From Clavibacter sepedonicus (GTDB lineage: Bacteria > Actinomycetota > Actinomycetes > Actinomycetales > Microbacteriaceae): DNA of 64,000 bases. The DNA lies in assembly GCF_000069225.1 (NCBI RefSeq), contig NC_010407.1, positions 1,798,001-1,862,000 on the forward strand, written 5' to 3'. Of the stretch, positions 17,182-27,713 are shown piece by piece (position 1 is the first letter of the stretch; each line of letters begins with the position of its first letter). The notes under the pieces were generated by a model. It was not told the DNA's origin. It was given only the letters and a program-made list of their open reading frames with translations, and searched no databases. A program made the translations under genes and the position numbers.

Positions 17182-18291
17182 TCAGTCCTCGTCGCCGGCG
17201 GACCGCCGGTGCGCGAGCTCCACGATGCGGACGGTCTCGAGGGAGTCGCGCGGCTCGACCGGCACGGGTCCGCGGCCGCGGACGGCGTCGGCCATCGCGG
17301 CGTAGTAGTCGGCGTAGCGGCCGCGCTCGGTGGGGATCCGCTCCCCCGACGGATCACCGGCCGCCTCCACGAGGGTGCCCCACTCCGCCTCGGGGGCATC
17401 GCCGAAGCCGGGGTCGGTCGGCGCGGCCCCCTCCTTGAGCAGCGGCTCCTGCGGGTCGAGCCCGTGCACGGCGTACGCACCGGCGGTGCCGAGCACGCGG
17501 AAGCGCGGGCCCGCCAGCGCGGCGACGCGGCTGACGGTGATGTGCGACTGCACGCCCGACTCGTGCAGCAGCGAGTAGAAGGCGTCGTCGTCGCTCGCGG
17601 ATCCGTCGCGCACCGTGGCGAGCTCGGACGCGAAGTCGGCGACCGGGCCGAACAGCTCGAGCGCCTGGTCGATGAGGTGGCTGCCGAGGTCGTAGGAGAT
17701 GCCCGCGGCGTCGGCCGGCGTCTCGCGGTCCTGCCAGCGGTCGCGCACGGGTCCGCCCCAGCGCTCGAACGTCGACTCGAAGCGGTGGACCTCACCGAGA
17801 CGGCCGGAGGCGATGAGCGCCTTGACGGTGAGGAAGTCGCCGTCGAGGCGCCGGTTCTGGAAGACGGAGAACGGGATCCGGAGCGCCTCCGCGCGCTCGA
17901 TGAGCATGAGCGCCTCGTCCACGGTCGCGACGAACGGCTTGTCCATCACGACGGCGAGGTGCGCGTCGAGCGCTTGCAGCCCCTGGCGGAGGTGCGCGGA
18001 GGCGGGCGAGGCGATGACCACCATGTCGAGCTCGGCGGATCGCGCGAACAGCTCGTCGGCGGACGCGACGACGTCGGCACCCGGATGGCGCTCGCGCACC
18101 TGGGCCGCGCGGGCCGCGTCGGAGGTCGAGACGAGGGCGATCCGGTAGTCGGGGCTCGCCTGGAGGAACGGCGCGTGGAAGACCCGGCCCGCGAGGCCGT
18201 AGCCGACGATGCCCACGCGGATGGGCGCGTCGCCGCCCTCGGGCAAGGCGGCGGGGGCGGACGGACGGGGCGCGGTCTCGGGTGTGCTCAC
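17182..18291 (-). CDS. Gfo/Idh/MocA family oxidoreductase
   Basis: NAD(P)-dependent sugar or inositol dehydrogenase-like protein of 369 residues. The Rossmann motif GIVGYGLAGRVFHAPF lies at about 28-43 and the family's cofactor-binding IASPASAHLRQG further on; the conserved active-site Lys is in VVMDKPFVATVDEA. The C-terminal alpha/beta domain covers about 150-330. It follows uppS with only 9 bases between them, so it may be co-transcribed with the uppS-recO unit. Substrate unknown. Confidence 0.88.
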   Translation of the reverse strand: MSTPETAPRPSAPAALPEGGDAPIRVGIVGYGLAGRVFHAPFLQASPDYRIALVSTSDAARAAQVRERHPGADVVASADELFARSAELDMVVIASPASAHLRQGLQALDAHLAVVMDKPFVATVDEALMLIERAEALRIPFSVFQNRRLDGDFLTVKALIASGRLGEVHRFESTFERWGGPVRDRWQDRETPADAAGISYDLGSHLIDQALELFGPVADFASELATVRDGSASDDDAFYSLLHESGVQSHITVSRVAALAGPRFRVLGTAGAYAVHGLDPQEPLLKEGAAPTDPGFGDAPEAEWGTLVEAAGDPSGERIPTERGRYADYYAAMADAVRGRGPVPVEPRDSLETVRIVELAHRRSAGDED

Positions 18292-18300
18292 GTGCCGATG

Positions 18301-19167
18301 CTACTGACGGGCCGCGTCCGGGTCGTCCCCCGGCGTCGCGTCCGGATCCTCGGCCGACCCCTCGTCGGCGTCGCCCGCGTGCGCGTCGACCGCCCCGCCG
18401 AACCGCCGGTCGCGGTGCACGTAGCTCTCGACCGCGTCCCACAGGTCCTTCCGGTGGAAGTCCGGCCACAGCCGGTCGAGGAACACCATCTCCGCGTACG
18501 CCGACTGCCACAGCAGGAAGTTGCTCGTGCGCTGCTCGCCGGAGCTGCGGATGAAGAGGTCGACGTCGGGCACGTCCGGCAGGTACAGGTAGCGCTGGAT
18601 CGTGCGCTCGTCGACGCGCGACGCCTTCAGCCGGCCGGCGTCCACGTCCTCGGCGATGCGCTTCACGGCGTCGCCGATCTCGGTGCGGCCGCCGTAGTTG
18701 ATGCACATTGTGAGCGTCATGCCGGTGTTGCCCTTCGTCATCTCCTCCGCGACCTGCAGGTCGTCGATGACGCTGCGCCAGAGCCGGGGGCGGCGGCCGG
18801 CCCAGCGGATCCGCACGTTCCAGGCGTTCAGCTGGTCGCGGCGGCGGTGGATCACGTCGCGGTTGAAGCCCATGAGGAAGCGCACCTCGGCGGGTGAGCG
18901 CTTCCAGTTCTCGGTCGAGAACGCGTAGACGGACAGGTGCGTGGCGCCGAGCTGCACGGCGCCGGCGACGGTGTCGAACCAGGCCTCCTCGCCCGCCTGG
19001 TGGCCGGCGGTGCGCGGGAGGCCGCGCTGGTTGGCCCAGCGGCCGTTGCCGTCCATCACGACCGCGATGTGCTTCGGCACGAGGTCGGCGGGGATCGCGG
19101 GCGGCTGCTCGCCGGTCCAGTCGAGCGGCAGGTCGGTGCGTCCGGGGACCTCGGGGCGTCGGCTCAT
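18301..19167 (-). CDS. uppS: Isoprenyl transferase (undecaprenyl diphosphate synthase type)
   Basis: Cis-prenyltransferase of 288 residues that extends an allylic diphosphate with isopentenyl units to make the lipid carrier for cell-wall synthesis. The family motif [14 protein letters not shown] (D39 catalytic) and the later [20 protein letters not shown] are intact. The start at 19167 overlaps the recO stop (ATGA), which fixes it; the longer frame lies within recO. An acidic, low-complexity tail of about 30 residues ([19 protein letters not shown]) is unusual. Confidence 0.93.
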   Translation of the reverse strand: MSRRPEVPGRTDLPLDWTGEQPPAIPADLVPKHIAVVMDGNGRWANQRGLPRTAGHQAGEEAWFDTVAGAVQLGATHLSVYAFSTENWKRSPAEVRFLMGFNRDVIHRRRDQLNAWNVRIRWAGRRPRLWRSVIDDLQVAEEMTKGNTGMTLTMCINYGGRTEIGDAVKRIAEDVDAGRLKASRVDERTIQRYLYLPDVPDVDLFIRSSGEQRTSNFLLWQSAYAEMVFLDRLWPDFHRKDLWDAVESYVHRDRRFGGAVDAHAGDADEGSAEDPDATPGDDPDAARQ

Positions 19168-20093
19168 CGGGTCGTCTCCTGTGCTCGGGGGCGGTCGGCG
19201 GGGGTCGGGGGCAGGGCGTCGGGATCGGGGTCCGCGTCGCGCGGGGTCGACCGCACCACGGAGGCGGTCGCGGCGGCGAGGGCCGCGGCGGGATCCGGGT
19301 CGGCGCCGTCGACGTCGGGCGCGTCGAGCGGCACCGGCCGCTCCGTGGGCGGCAGGAGCTGGCGGGCGTCGCTGCGGTCGACGAGGCCGAGCGAGCGGAT
19401 CCCCCGGTCGAGGTGCCACTGCGCGTACGCCGCGACCACGCCGCTCGCGCGCGCCTGCGACCGGAGCGTCGCGGCCTCCGCGTGCGGCCAGTCGCCCGTG
19501 AGGAGGGCGGAGAGGAGCGCGAGGGTGTCGACATCCAGCCGCGGGGATCCGGGCGGGGCGGCCGCGTCGGCCACCACGCCGCCGAGCTGGACGACGAAGG
19601 CGGAGTGCGGGCCGGGCGCGCCGGTGACCGCGCAGTCCTGGAAGCTCGGCGCCCAGCCGGCCATCGAGAGGCTCCGGAGCAGGTACGAGTCGAGCGTGAG
19701 GCTCGCGCCGTGCTCGCGGCGGCTCAGCGACCGGAGCGCGCCGACGAGGAGCAGGTACTGCTGCAGCGATCCCTCGTCCTCGGTGACGCGGTCGGCGGTC
19801 TCGACCATGGCGCTGGCGGCCGTGTAGCTGCCGTAGTCGGCCGCGATGAGGGCACCGTAGGAGGCGATGGACTCGGCCTGCGTGATGATGTCGAGCGTCC
19901 GGCCCTCGAAGAACTGGGCGTCCGCCACCATGAACGGCTCGAGCCGCGCGCCGAACTTCGACTGCGTGCGGCGCACGCCCTTCGCTACCGCGCGGATCTT
20001 CCCGTGCTGCCGCGAGAGCATCGTCACGATCCGGTCCGCCTCGCCCAGCTTGTGGGTGCGCAGGACGACGATCTCGTCACGGTAGAGGGGCAC
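19164..20093 (-). CDS. recO: DNA repair protein RecO
   Basis: Helps RecR load RecA on single-stranded DNA in the RecF pathway. 309 residues: N-terminal OB-fold ([23 protein letters not shown] and the following strand region to about 80) and a helical C-terminal domain. Only one Cys remains (FQDCAVTG) where many RecO proteins have a four-Cys zinc finger, so the zinc site is lost. The C-terminal 50 residues are a Pro/Asp-rich extension. First gene of the recO-uppS pair; it faces the TRIC channel gene divergently. Confidence 0.93.
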   Translation of the reverse strand: MPLYRDEIVVLRTHKLGEADRIVTMLSRQHGKIRAVAKGVRRTQSKFGARLEPFMVADAQFFEGRTLDIITQAESIASYGALIAADYGSYTAASAMVETADRVTEDEGSLQQYLLLVGALRSLSRREHGASLTLDSYLLRSLSMAGWAPSFQDCAVTGAPGPHSAFVVQLGGVVADAAAPPGSPRLDVDTLALLSALLTGDWPHAEAATLRSQARASGVVAAYAQWHLDRGIRSLGLVDRSDARQLLPPTERPVPLDAPDVDGADPDPAAALAAATASVVRSTPRDADPDPDALPPTPADRPRAQETTR

Positions 20094-20211
20094 CCCTCGA
20101 TTATCCGCCCCGCGGCTCCGCTCCCCCGCCGTCGCCGCGCGGAGCGCACCGGAGCCGCCCGGCGTCTCGCGGCCGGGCGCGGCACCCGCGCTGTGCTATC
20201 AAGGGGAGGCC

Positions 20212-20889
20212 ATGGATCCCGTCCCCCTCACCATCCCGCTCTGGGCGGACCTCCTGGCGGTCAGCATCGGCAGCCTCCAGGGCGCCATGTTCGCGGCGGG
20301 ATTCCGGGACCGCCGCCTCGACCTGCTCGGCGTCGCCATCATCGGCACGGCCACCGGGCTCGGCGGCGGGCTCCTCCGCGACGTGTTCCTCAACGTCACA
20401 CCGGCGGCCCTCTCCAGCAACTGGCTCATGCTCATCGCGGTCGCGGCAGCCCTCGGCGGCATGCTGCTCGAGCGGATCTTCACGCGCCTCGACGTGGTCA
20501 TCACCGCCCTCGACGCCCTCACCATCGGCCTGTTCTGCGCCATCGGCACGTCGAAGGCGCTGGCGGCCGGCGTGCCGGAGGTGCCCGCCGTCTTCATCGG
20601 CGTGGTGTCGGCCGTCGGCGGCTCGTTCGTCCGCGACCTCCTGCTCAACCTGCCGATCGCGATGATGCACGTGGGCTCGCTCTACGCGGTCGCCGCGGGC
20701 GTGGGCGCGGTCATCGTGGTGCTGCTCGCGGCGTTCGGCGTGACCATGTGGGTCGCGGCCATCGTCTGCGTCGCCGTCACCGCGACCACGCGGCTCCTGG
20801 CCGTGCGCTTCGGCTGGAGCCTCCCGGAGCAGCGCGCGCTCAGCCGCCTGCGGTTCACGGCCCTGCGCCGGCCGCGGCCGCGCCGCTGA
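20212..20889 (+). CDS. Trimeric intracellular cation (TRIC) channel family protein
   Basis: Membrane protein of 225 residues (UPF0126/YadS-like) with about seven membrane segments and the two-fold repeat GxxxGxGGGxxRD: GTATGLGGGLLRDVF in the first half and SAVGGSFVRDLL in the second. Family members form trimeric potassium-permeable pores. Its start has an AGGGGAGG ribosome site. It converges on leuA, and the two share a strong hairpin between them. Confidence 0.88.
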   Translation: MDPVPLTIPLWADLLAVSIGSLQGAMFAAGFRDRRLDLLGVAIIGTATGLGGGLLRDVFLNVTPAALSSNWLMLIAVAAALGGMLLERIFTRLDVVITALDALTIGLFCAIGTSKALAAGVPEVPAVFIGVVSAVGGSFVRDLLLNLPIAMMHVGSLYAVAAGVGAVIVVLLAAFGVTMWVAAIVCVAVTATTRLLAVRFGWSLPEQRALSRLRFTALRRPRPRR

Positions 20890-20930
20890 TCCACGGGACG
20901 CGCGCGCACGCGATCGCACGTCCCCCCGCG

Positions 20931-20966
20931 CGACGACGGCCGGGCGTCGCCGCCCGGCCGTCGTCG
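20931..20966. terminator. Bidirectional hairpin between TRIC gene and leuA
   Basis: Perfect 16-bp stem (CGACGACGGCCGGGCG and its complement) with a TCGC loop, centred in the gap between two convergent genes. No long T-run, as usual in high-GC actinobacteria. Confidence 0.8.
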
Positions 20967-20998
20967 TCGTCGTGGGATCGCGCGTCGCGCGGAGCAGC

Positions 20999-22826
<1,828 letters not shown>

Positions 22827-22835
<9 letters not shown>

Positions 22836-22871
22836 GCCGCGGCGACTAAGGAGGAGGCGGCCGGACTGCAT
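22827..22871 (-). CDS. leuL: leuA leader peptide (MQSGRLLLSRRGEA)
   Basis: 14-codon ORF ending 61 bases before leuA. It contains three consecutive Leu codons (CTC CTC CTT), far above expectation for so short a frame, and sits exactly where leucine attenuation leaders lie. Stalling at these codons when Leu-tRNA is scarce would change the downstream RNA pairing. Too short for ordinary gene finding. Confidence 0.75.
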
Positions 22872-22931
22872 GGGATCCACGGTACACCGACGCCGCGAGG
22901 GTCCGCACCCGGCTCGGCGCCCGATCGGCGC

Positions 22932-25496
22932 TCAGCGCGCGGAGCGGAGCACGCGCGTGAGGTCGCGCACCGACGTCGACGGCAGGTACGCCCGCGTGAG
23001 CGCGAGGCCGATGGTCGGCAGGGCGGTCGGGTCCGGGTAGGCCATGATCAGCGGCACCAGCTCCGGCTGGAACTTGCGCTTGAACTCCAGCAGCGAGCGG
23101 AACCCGTAGACCGGCTCCAGCGAGTCGGCGAGGAGCTCGAGGATCCGCTCGACCGCGCTCTCCTGGTCGTCCGCGTCGCCGCCGGCGTCCGTCTGCTCAC
23201 CCGAGGGCGACGCCGCCCGGGTCTGCGCGAGCGGCGCGGCGGAGAGGCTCATGAACTCGATGCCGTCGTCCTTCATCCGCATGGCCGAGCGCGCGATGAG
23301 GAACTCCATCACGCCGTTGATCCCGTCGGGTCGGCGGCGCATGAAGTCGAGCGTCCAGCCGACCACCTCGCCGTCGCGCCAGGTGGGCAGCCAGCTCGTC
23401 GCGGCCTGCACGTGGTCGTCGGCGTCGACGGCGAGCATGAGCCGCACAGCCGGATCCCGCAGCTCCTCCACGCCGCCGAGGGTGAAGCCCATCTCGGGCA
23501 GCTCCTTCTCCGCCACCCACTCCTCGGACATCTGCTCGATCTGGCTCGCCCAGGCGAGCGGCAGCTCGGCCCATGTGGTCCACTCGGCGCGGATGCCGGC
23601 GCGATCGGCCCGGTTGATGGACGTGCGCACGTCCTGCCACTTCTTGCCCGTGGTCTGCCAGGTGCCCGGCCGCACGACGGTCTCCTCCGCGACGACGAGC
23701 GTCTCCCAGCCCATGTCACGGAACAGCGGCGTCATCGACGCGGGGACGCTGTAGAACACCGGTGTCCACCCGTTGTCGTCGGCGAAGCGCGCGAACTGGC
23801 CGAGGACGTCGCGGAGCGCGCCGTCGTCGGCGGGCGGGCCGAGCGGCGCGGCCGTCGTGATGGCCACGCTCGCGACCACCCGGTAGGCCACCACCGTCTG
23901 CCCGTCGGCGGCGATCCAGTGCGAGTTGCCGGGCCACGTCGCCATGTGGGACAGCGAGCCGATCGCCCCGCGGCGAAGGGCCGGCGTGACGCGCGCCTGC
24001 GCCCGGGGCACCGCGGCGATGCGGACGTCGGCGATGGCGCGGAGGCTCGCGATGACCAGGATGATCCAGAACGCCGGCCCGACGCCGCGGTAGACGACGT
24101 CGGTGATCGGGTCGGTCGGCAGGAAGTCGAGCGACTCGCCCCGGAGGAAGGACGCCGGGATGAAGCGGTCGGGCGCCTCGGCCAGCAGGTCGTTGAGGTC
24201 GACGGGCCGGGTGAAGGCGTCGGAGAGCGCCAGCCCCGTCGCCACGAAGAGCGCCATGAGCCCGGCCAGGGCGACGCCCGTGGTCACGAGGAAGCGCCGG
24301 ATCGCCGGGGCCGTCGACAGGATGGTGAAGTGCCGGCGGAGGAGCACCAGGACGATCGCGCTGCCGAGCGGCAGCGCCACCGACGCCACGAGGGCGGCCA
24401 CTGCCTCCGGGTGCGCGGACGGCGAGGCGGACAGCCGGGGCGAGACCATGTCGCGGTGCACGAGCATCCCGAACGCGTAGGCGGACAGCACGGCGAGCAG
24501 CGTGTTGACGCTCACGGCCAGCCACACGGCGAAGCGCCGCCCGCGCGCCAGGCCGTAGGCGGCGACCAGCAGCGCGAGCAGCGGCGCCACCGAGAGCAGG
24601 ATCGGACCGACCCCGCCGCCGATGCGCGCCAGCATGATCTCCTGCAGGCAGTCGTGCGTGAAGTCGCTCGAGAGGCAGCGGGTGGAGATCGCGTCGCCAG
24701 GAACCCGGTCGTCGACGAACAGGAGCGCGATGGGGGCGAGCGGGCCGTAGCGGCTGCGGGACAGCAACGCGATGACGGGGCCGGTGCCGAGGATCGCGAC
24801 GACCGCCGCGAGCATCACGCGCACCTCGTGATGGGAGCTGCGCTGCCAGAGCGCTCCGCCCGCCGGCCGGTGCAGCAGCGCGCCGACGACGCCGCCGACC
24901 AGGATCGCGAGGAGCCGGTAGAGGTCGCTCGGCTGGCCCGAGTAGAGCAGGAACACGAGCACCACCACGACGAGCACCACGCGGATGCGACGCCGCCACA
25001 TCACGCCGGCCCACGCGCTCGACAGCGCGAGCACGCCCGCGACGGCGGTGAGCGGATCCGCCGTGGCCACGCCCCGCACGCCGTGCGACCACAGCTCGCC
25101 GTCCACGAGCCCGAGGGCCTGGACGGCGATGCCGAGGAGCGACCCGACGGTGCCCGTGAGCACGAACCCGAGGAGCGTCCGCCACCAGCCCATGAGGTGC
25201 TCCGCGACGCCGACGAGCACCAGCACGGCCAGGAGCGAGACGACGAGCTCCACGGGTCCGTCGGTGAGGAACGCCGCCGTGGCGGTGGTCCACCAGTGGC
25301 CCCGCTCGACGACCGCCTCGTAGCCCGTCGCCAGCTCGTGGTGGACGACGCGGCGCCACGGTGCCGAGACGACGGGGAGCACGGCGAGCAGGAGGATCAC
25401 GAGCGCGATCCCCAGCGTCACCCGCTGCGCGACGAGGCGGGTGAGGAGGGCGCGTGCGGCGCCCTGGAGCGTGAGGATGCGGGGGCGCGGCGTCAT
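22932..25496 (-). CDS. MprF-like membrane protein with aminoacyl-phosphatidylglycerol synthase domain (DUF2156)
   Basis: Protein of 854 residues. The N-terminal 520 or so residues hold about a dozen membrane helices; the cytoplasmic C-terminal domain (about 530-854) is of the DUF2156/LPG-synthetase type, which transfers an amino acid from aminoacyl-tRNA to phosphatidylglycerol, reducing surface charge and sensitivity to cationic peptides. Typical stretches are GNSHWIAADGQTVVAYRV, GKKWQDVRTSINRA and VYGFRSLLEFKRKFQPE. The start at 25496 overlaps the stop of the esterase gene (ATGA). Which amino acid is added cannot be read from sequence. Confidence 0.82.
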   Translation of the reverse strand: MTPRPRILTLQGAARALLTRLVAQRVTLGIALVILLLAVLPVVSAPWRRVVHHELATGYEAVVERGHWWTTATAAFLTDGPVELVVSLLAVLVLVGVAEHLMGWWRTLLGFVLTGTVGSLLGIAVQALGLVDGELWSHGVRGVATADPLTAVAGVLALSSAWAGVMWRRRIRVVLVVVVLVFLLYSGQPSDLYRLLAILVGGVVGALLHRPAGGALWQRSSHHEVRVMLAAVVAILGTGPVIALLSRSRYGPLAPIALLFVDDRVPGDAISTRCLSSDFTHDCLQEIMLARIGGGVGPILLSVAPLLALLVAAYGLARGRRFAVWLAVSVNTLLAVLSAYAFGMLVHRDMVSPRLSASPSAHPEAVAALVASVALPLGSAIVLVLLRRHFTILSTAPAIRRFLVTTGVALAGLMALFVATGLALSDAFTRPVDLNDLLAEAPDRFIPASFLRGESLDFLPTDPITDVVYRGVGPAFWIILVIASLRAIADVRIAAVPRAQARVTPALRRGAIGSLSHMATWPGNSHWIAADGQTVVAYRVVASVAITTAAPLGPPADDGALRDVLGQFARFADDNGWTPVFYSVPASMTPLFRDMGWETLVVAEETVVRPGTWQTTGKKWQDVRTSINRADRAGIRAEWTTWAELPLAWASQIEQMSEEWVAEKELPEMGFTLGGVEELRDPAVRLMLAVDADDHVQAATSWLPTWRDGEVVGWTLDFMRRRPDGINGVMEFLIARSAMRMKDDGIEFMSLSAAPLAQTRAASPSGEQTDAGGDADDQESAVERILELLADSLEPVYGFRSLLEFKRKFQPELVPLIMAYPDPTALPTIGLALTRAYLPSTSVRDLTRVLRSAR

Positions 25497-26896
25497 CGGG
25501 TGAGGCCCAGCCGCTGGCCGAGCGGCGGGAGGATGCCGTGCACGCACGTGTTGACGGCCCCCCAATCGTGCGCGCGCCCGGGCGCCGTGCTCATGCGCGT
25601 GTCCATGCCCGCCGCCTTCGCCGCCGCCTCGATCTGCTCCACCTCCGGACGATACTGCTGGTCGACCTCCCCCACGCAGAAGAACGCCGTGCTGTCGGGA
25701 TACGGCGCGCGCGACTCCATGATCGCCGCGGGGAAGGCGGCGGCGTACCTCGCCTGCGATCCCCCGAAGGCGGCGGCCACCGTGTCGCCGCCGCGCGTCG
25801 GAGCGACCTCGCCCGAGATGTCGACGATGGTCCCGAAGAGGTCCGGGCGTGCCGAACCGATCTGGGCGGCGCAGGTGCCGCCCTGCGAGAAGCCGAGGAT
25901 GGTCCAGCGATCGGCTCCCGGCAGGACGCGCAGGTGGGCCGTGATCCAGGCGGGCACGTCGACCGTGAGGTACGTCGACGTGTTCCCGAGCGGGGAGTCC
26001 ACGCACATGGGGTTGGCGTCCTGGGCCCCGAGGTGGTCCGGGATGACGACGATGGGCGCCAGCCCGCCGTTCGCGGCGGCGTACTCGTCGAGGACCCTGT
26101 CCACGCGGCCCGATGCGATGAGGTCGAGCGGGGAGCCGGGCTGGCCTGACATGGCGACGACGACGGGCAGGGCGGGCGCATCGGACACGAGCGCGGCCGG
26201 GGGCAGGTAGACGAGCCCGTCGCGTGCCGCGAATCCCGACTGCGTGCCCGGGATCGTGACGCTGCCGACGCGACCCCGTGCGGGCAGGTTCTCCGACGCC
26301 CGCCAGGTCTCCGCGACGGGCGCCGTCGATGCTGCGTCGACCGGCGCGCCTGCGGCGTCCGGGGCGGGGAGGGCCGAGACGTCGAGCGGGCTGATCCGCG
26401 AGATCCCGAACGCGGCCGCGATGTTCGGGTACTCCTGGAGGTCGGCGTTGATCCCGATGGCGGTCGCGAACACGACCAGCGGCGCGATCAGGACGGCGAG
26501 CACGGTGTGCAGGATGCGCAGGCCGCGCGGCGGTGCCCCGCGCCCGCCGACGCCCGTGACCGCGCTCCGGCTCCTCGCGACCACGACGCCCGCCACGCCG
26601 AGCCCCAGTCCGCCGAGCGCCGTCCAGACGCGCGTGGGCACGGACAGGATCACCCCGAAGAGGTCGAGGAGGTCCCCGAGGACCCACGTGAGCGCGAGGC
26701 CGGCGAGCCCTCCGGCGACCGCGCCGATGAGGATCGCCCGCGCGGCGCGGCGCGGGGCCGCCGCGCGGGCGCCCGTCCGGATCCTGGCCCGACGGGCGAT
26801 CAGGAGGAGGAGCGCCAGGCCGACGATCGGCACCACCGTCGACGCGGTCACGAAGGACGCCGAGATGATCGGGAGGTCGGCGAGATCGTGGAGCAC
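25493..26896 (-). CDS. Membrane-anchored alpha/beta-hydrolase (putative esterase)
   Basis: Protein of 467 residues. Three or four N-terminal membrane helices (about 10-35, 52-75, 90-107, 128-150) are followed by an extracytoplasmic esterase domain of the EstA/antigen-85-like fold. The nucleophile is S337 in GFSQGG; a candidate catalytic His lies in GRAHDWG near residue 447. It overlaps the mprF-like gene by 4 nt, so the two are co-translated. In corynebacteria and enterococci, aminoacyl-lipid synthases are paired with hydrolases that remove the amino acid, so a similar counter-enzyme role is plausible here but is inference. Confidence 0.75.
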   Translation of the reverse strand: MLHDLADLPIISASFVTASTVVPIVGLALLLLIARRARIRTGARAAAPRRAARAILIGAVAGGLAGLALTWVLGDLLDLFGVILSVPTRVWTALGGLGLGVAGVVVARSRSAVTGVGGRGAPPRGLRILHTVLAVLIAPLVVFATAIGINADLQEYPNIAAAFGISRISPLDVSALPAPDAAGAPVDAASTAPVAETWRASENLPARGRVGSVTIPGTQSGFAARDGLVYLPPAALVSDAPALPVVVAMSGQPGSPLDLIASGRVDRVLDEYAAANGGLAPIVVIPDHLGAQDANPMCVDSPLGNTSTYLTVDVPAWITAHLRVLPGADRWTILGFSQGGTCAAQIGSARPDLFGTIVDISGEVAPTRGGDTVAAAFGGSQARYAAAFPAAIMESRAPYPDSTAFFCVGEVDQQYRPEVEQIEAAAKAAGMDTRMSTAPGRAHDWGAVNTCVHGILPPLGQRLGLTR

Positions 26897-26976
26897 GGTG
26901 GTCCTCTGGGGCGGTGACGAAGGCGATCGAATCTAGCCCACGCGATCCTGAGCGAGCAGGGTGGCGCGGGGAGCGG

Positions 26977-27663
26977 CTAGCCCTGGGACGGGGATCCGTT
27001 CAGGCGGTGCTCGAAGGCGAAGACCACGAGCTGCACGCGGTCGCGGAGGCTGAGCTTCGCGAGGATGCGGCTCACGTGCGTCTTCACCGTCGCCTCGCTG
27101 AGGAACTCCGCCTGCGCGATCTCCGCGTTGCTCAGGCCGCGGGCCGCGAGGACGAAGATCTCGCGCTCGCGCGAGGTGAGCGACGCGAACGCGGGCGGGG
27201 CGACCCGGGGCCGGGATCCCGGGTCGAAGTGCTCGAGGAGCTGCCGCGTCGCCGACGCCGCGATGACCGAGTTGCCGGCGTGGACAGTGCGGATGGCGGC
27301 GAGCAGGAACTCCGGGTCGGCGTCCTTCAGCACGAAGCCGCTCGCCCCCGCCCGGATGGCGCGCGCGGCGCTCTCGTCGAGGTCGAAGGTCGTGAGCACG
27401 AGGACGCGGGGCGGGCGCTCGCCCGACGCGTCCGCCGTGCGCAGGACCTCGGCCGTGGCATGGATCCCGTCCATCACGGGCATGCGGATGTCCATGAGGA
27501 TCACGTCGGGGCGCTCGGTCCGGGCGAGCTCGACGGCCTCCTGGCCGTTCGCGGCCTCGCCGGCGAACTCCAGGTCGGGCTGCGAGGAGATGAGCATGCG
27601 GACGCCCGTGCGGAACAGGGCCTGGTCGTCGACCAGGGCGACGCGGATGGGTGGGGTGGGCAC
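26977..27663 (-). CDS. NarL/LuxR-type response regulator
   Basis: Two-component response regulator of 228 residues. Receiver domain at about 5-125 with acidic pair D12-D13, phospho-acceptor D58 in LMDIRMP and Lys in VLKDAD; LuxR-type helix-turn-helix at about 160-220 (LTSREREIFVLAARGLSNAEIA). The GTG at 27663 is chosen because it has an AAGGA ribosome site and begins the receiver; longer frames are not supported. It lies 50 bases after the histidine kinase gene, its expected partner. Confidence 0.9.
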   Translation of the reverse strand: MPTPPIRVALVDDQALFRTGVRMLISSQPDLEFAGEAANGQEAVELARTERPDVILMDIRMPVMDGIHATAEVLRTADASGERPPRVLVLTTFDLDESAARAIRAGASGFVLKDADPEFLLAAIRTVHAGNSVIAASATRQLLEHFDPGSRPRVAPPAFASLTSREREIFVLAARGLSNAEIAQAEFLSEATVKTHVSRILAKLSLRDRVQLVVFAFEHRLNGSPSQG

Positions 27664-27713
27664 GGGGGTCCTTCGATCGGGGTCGGCGTGGGGAGCGTAT
27701 CGCGGGGCGCGGG

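Noticed and set aside
23412..26210. 932-codon open frame on the plus strand opposite the mprF-like and esterase genes
   Set aside because: Shadow frame with very high His/Arg/Asp content and no family signature; both genes opposite it are clearly real.
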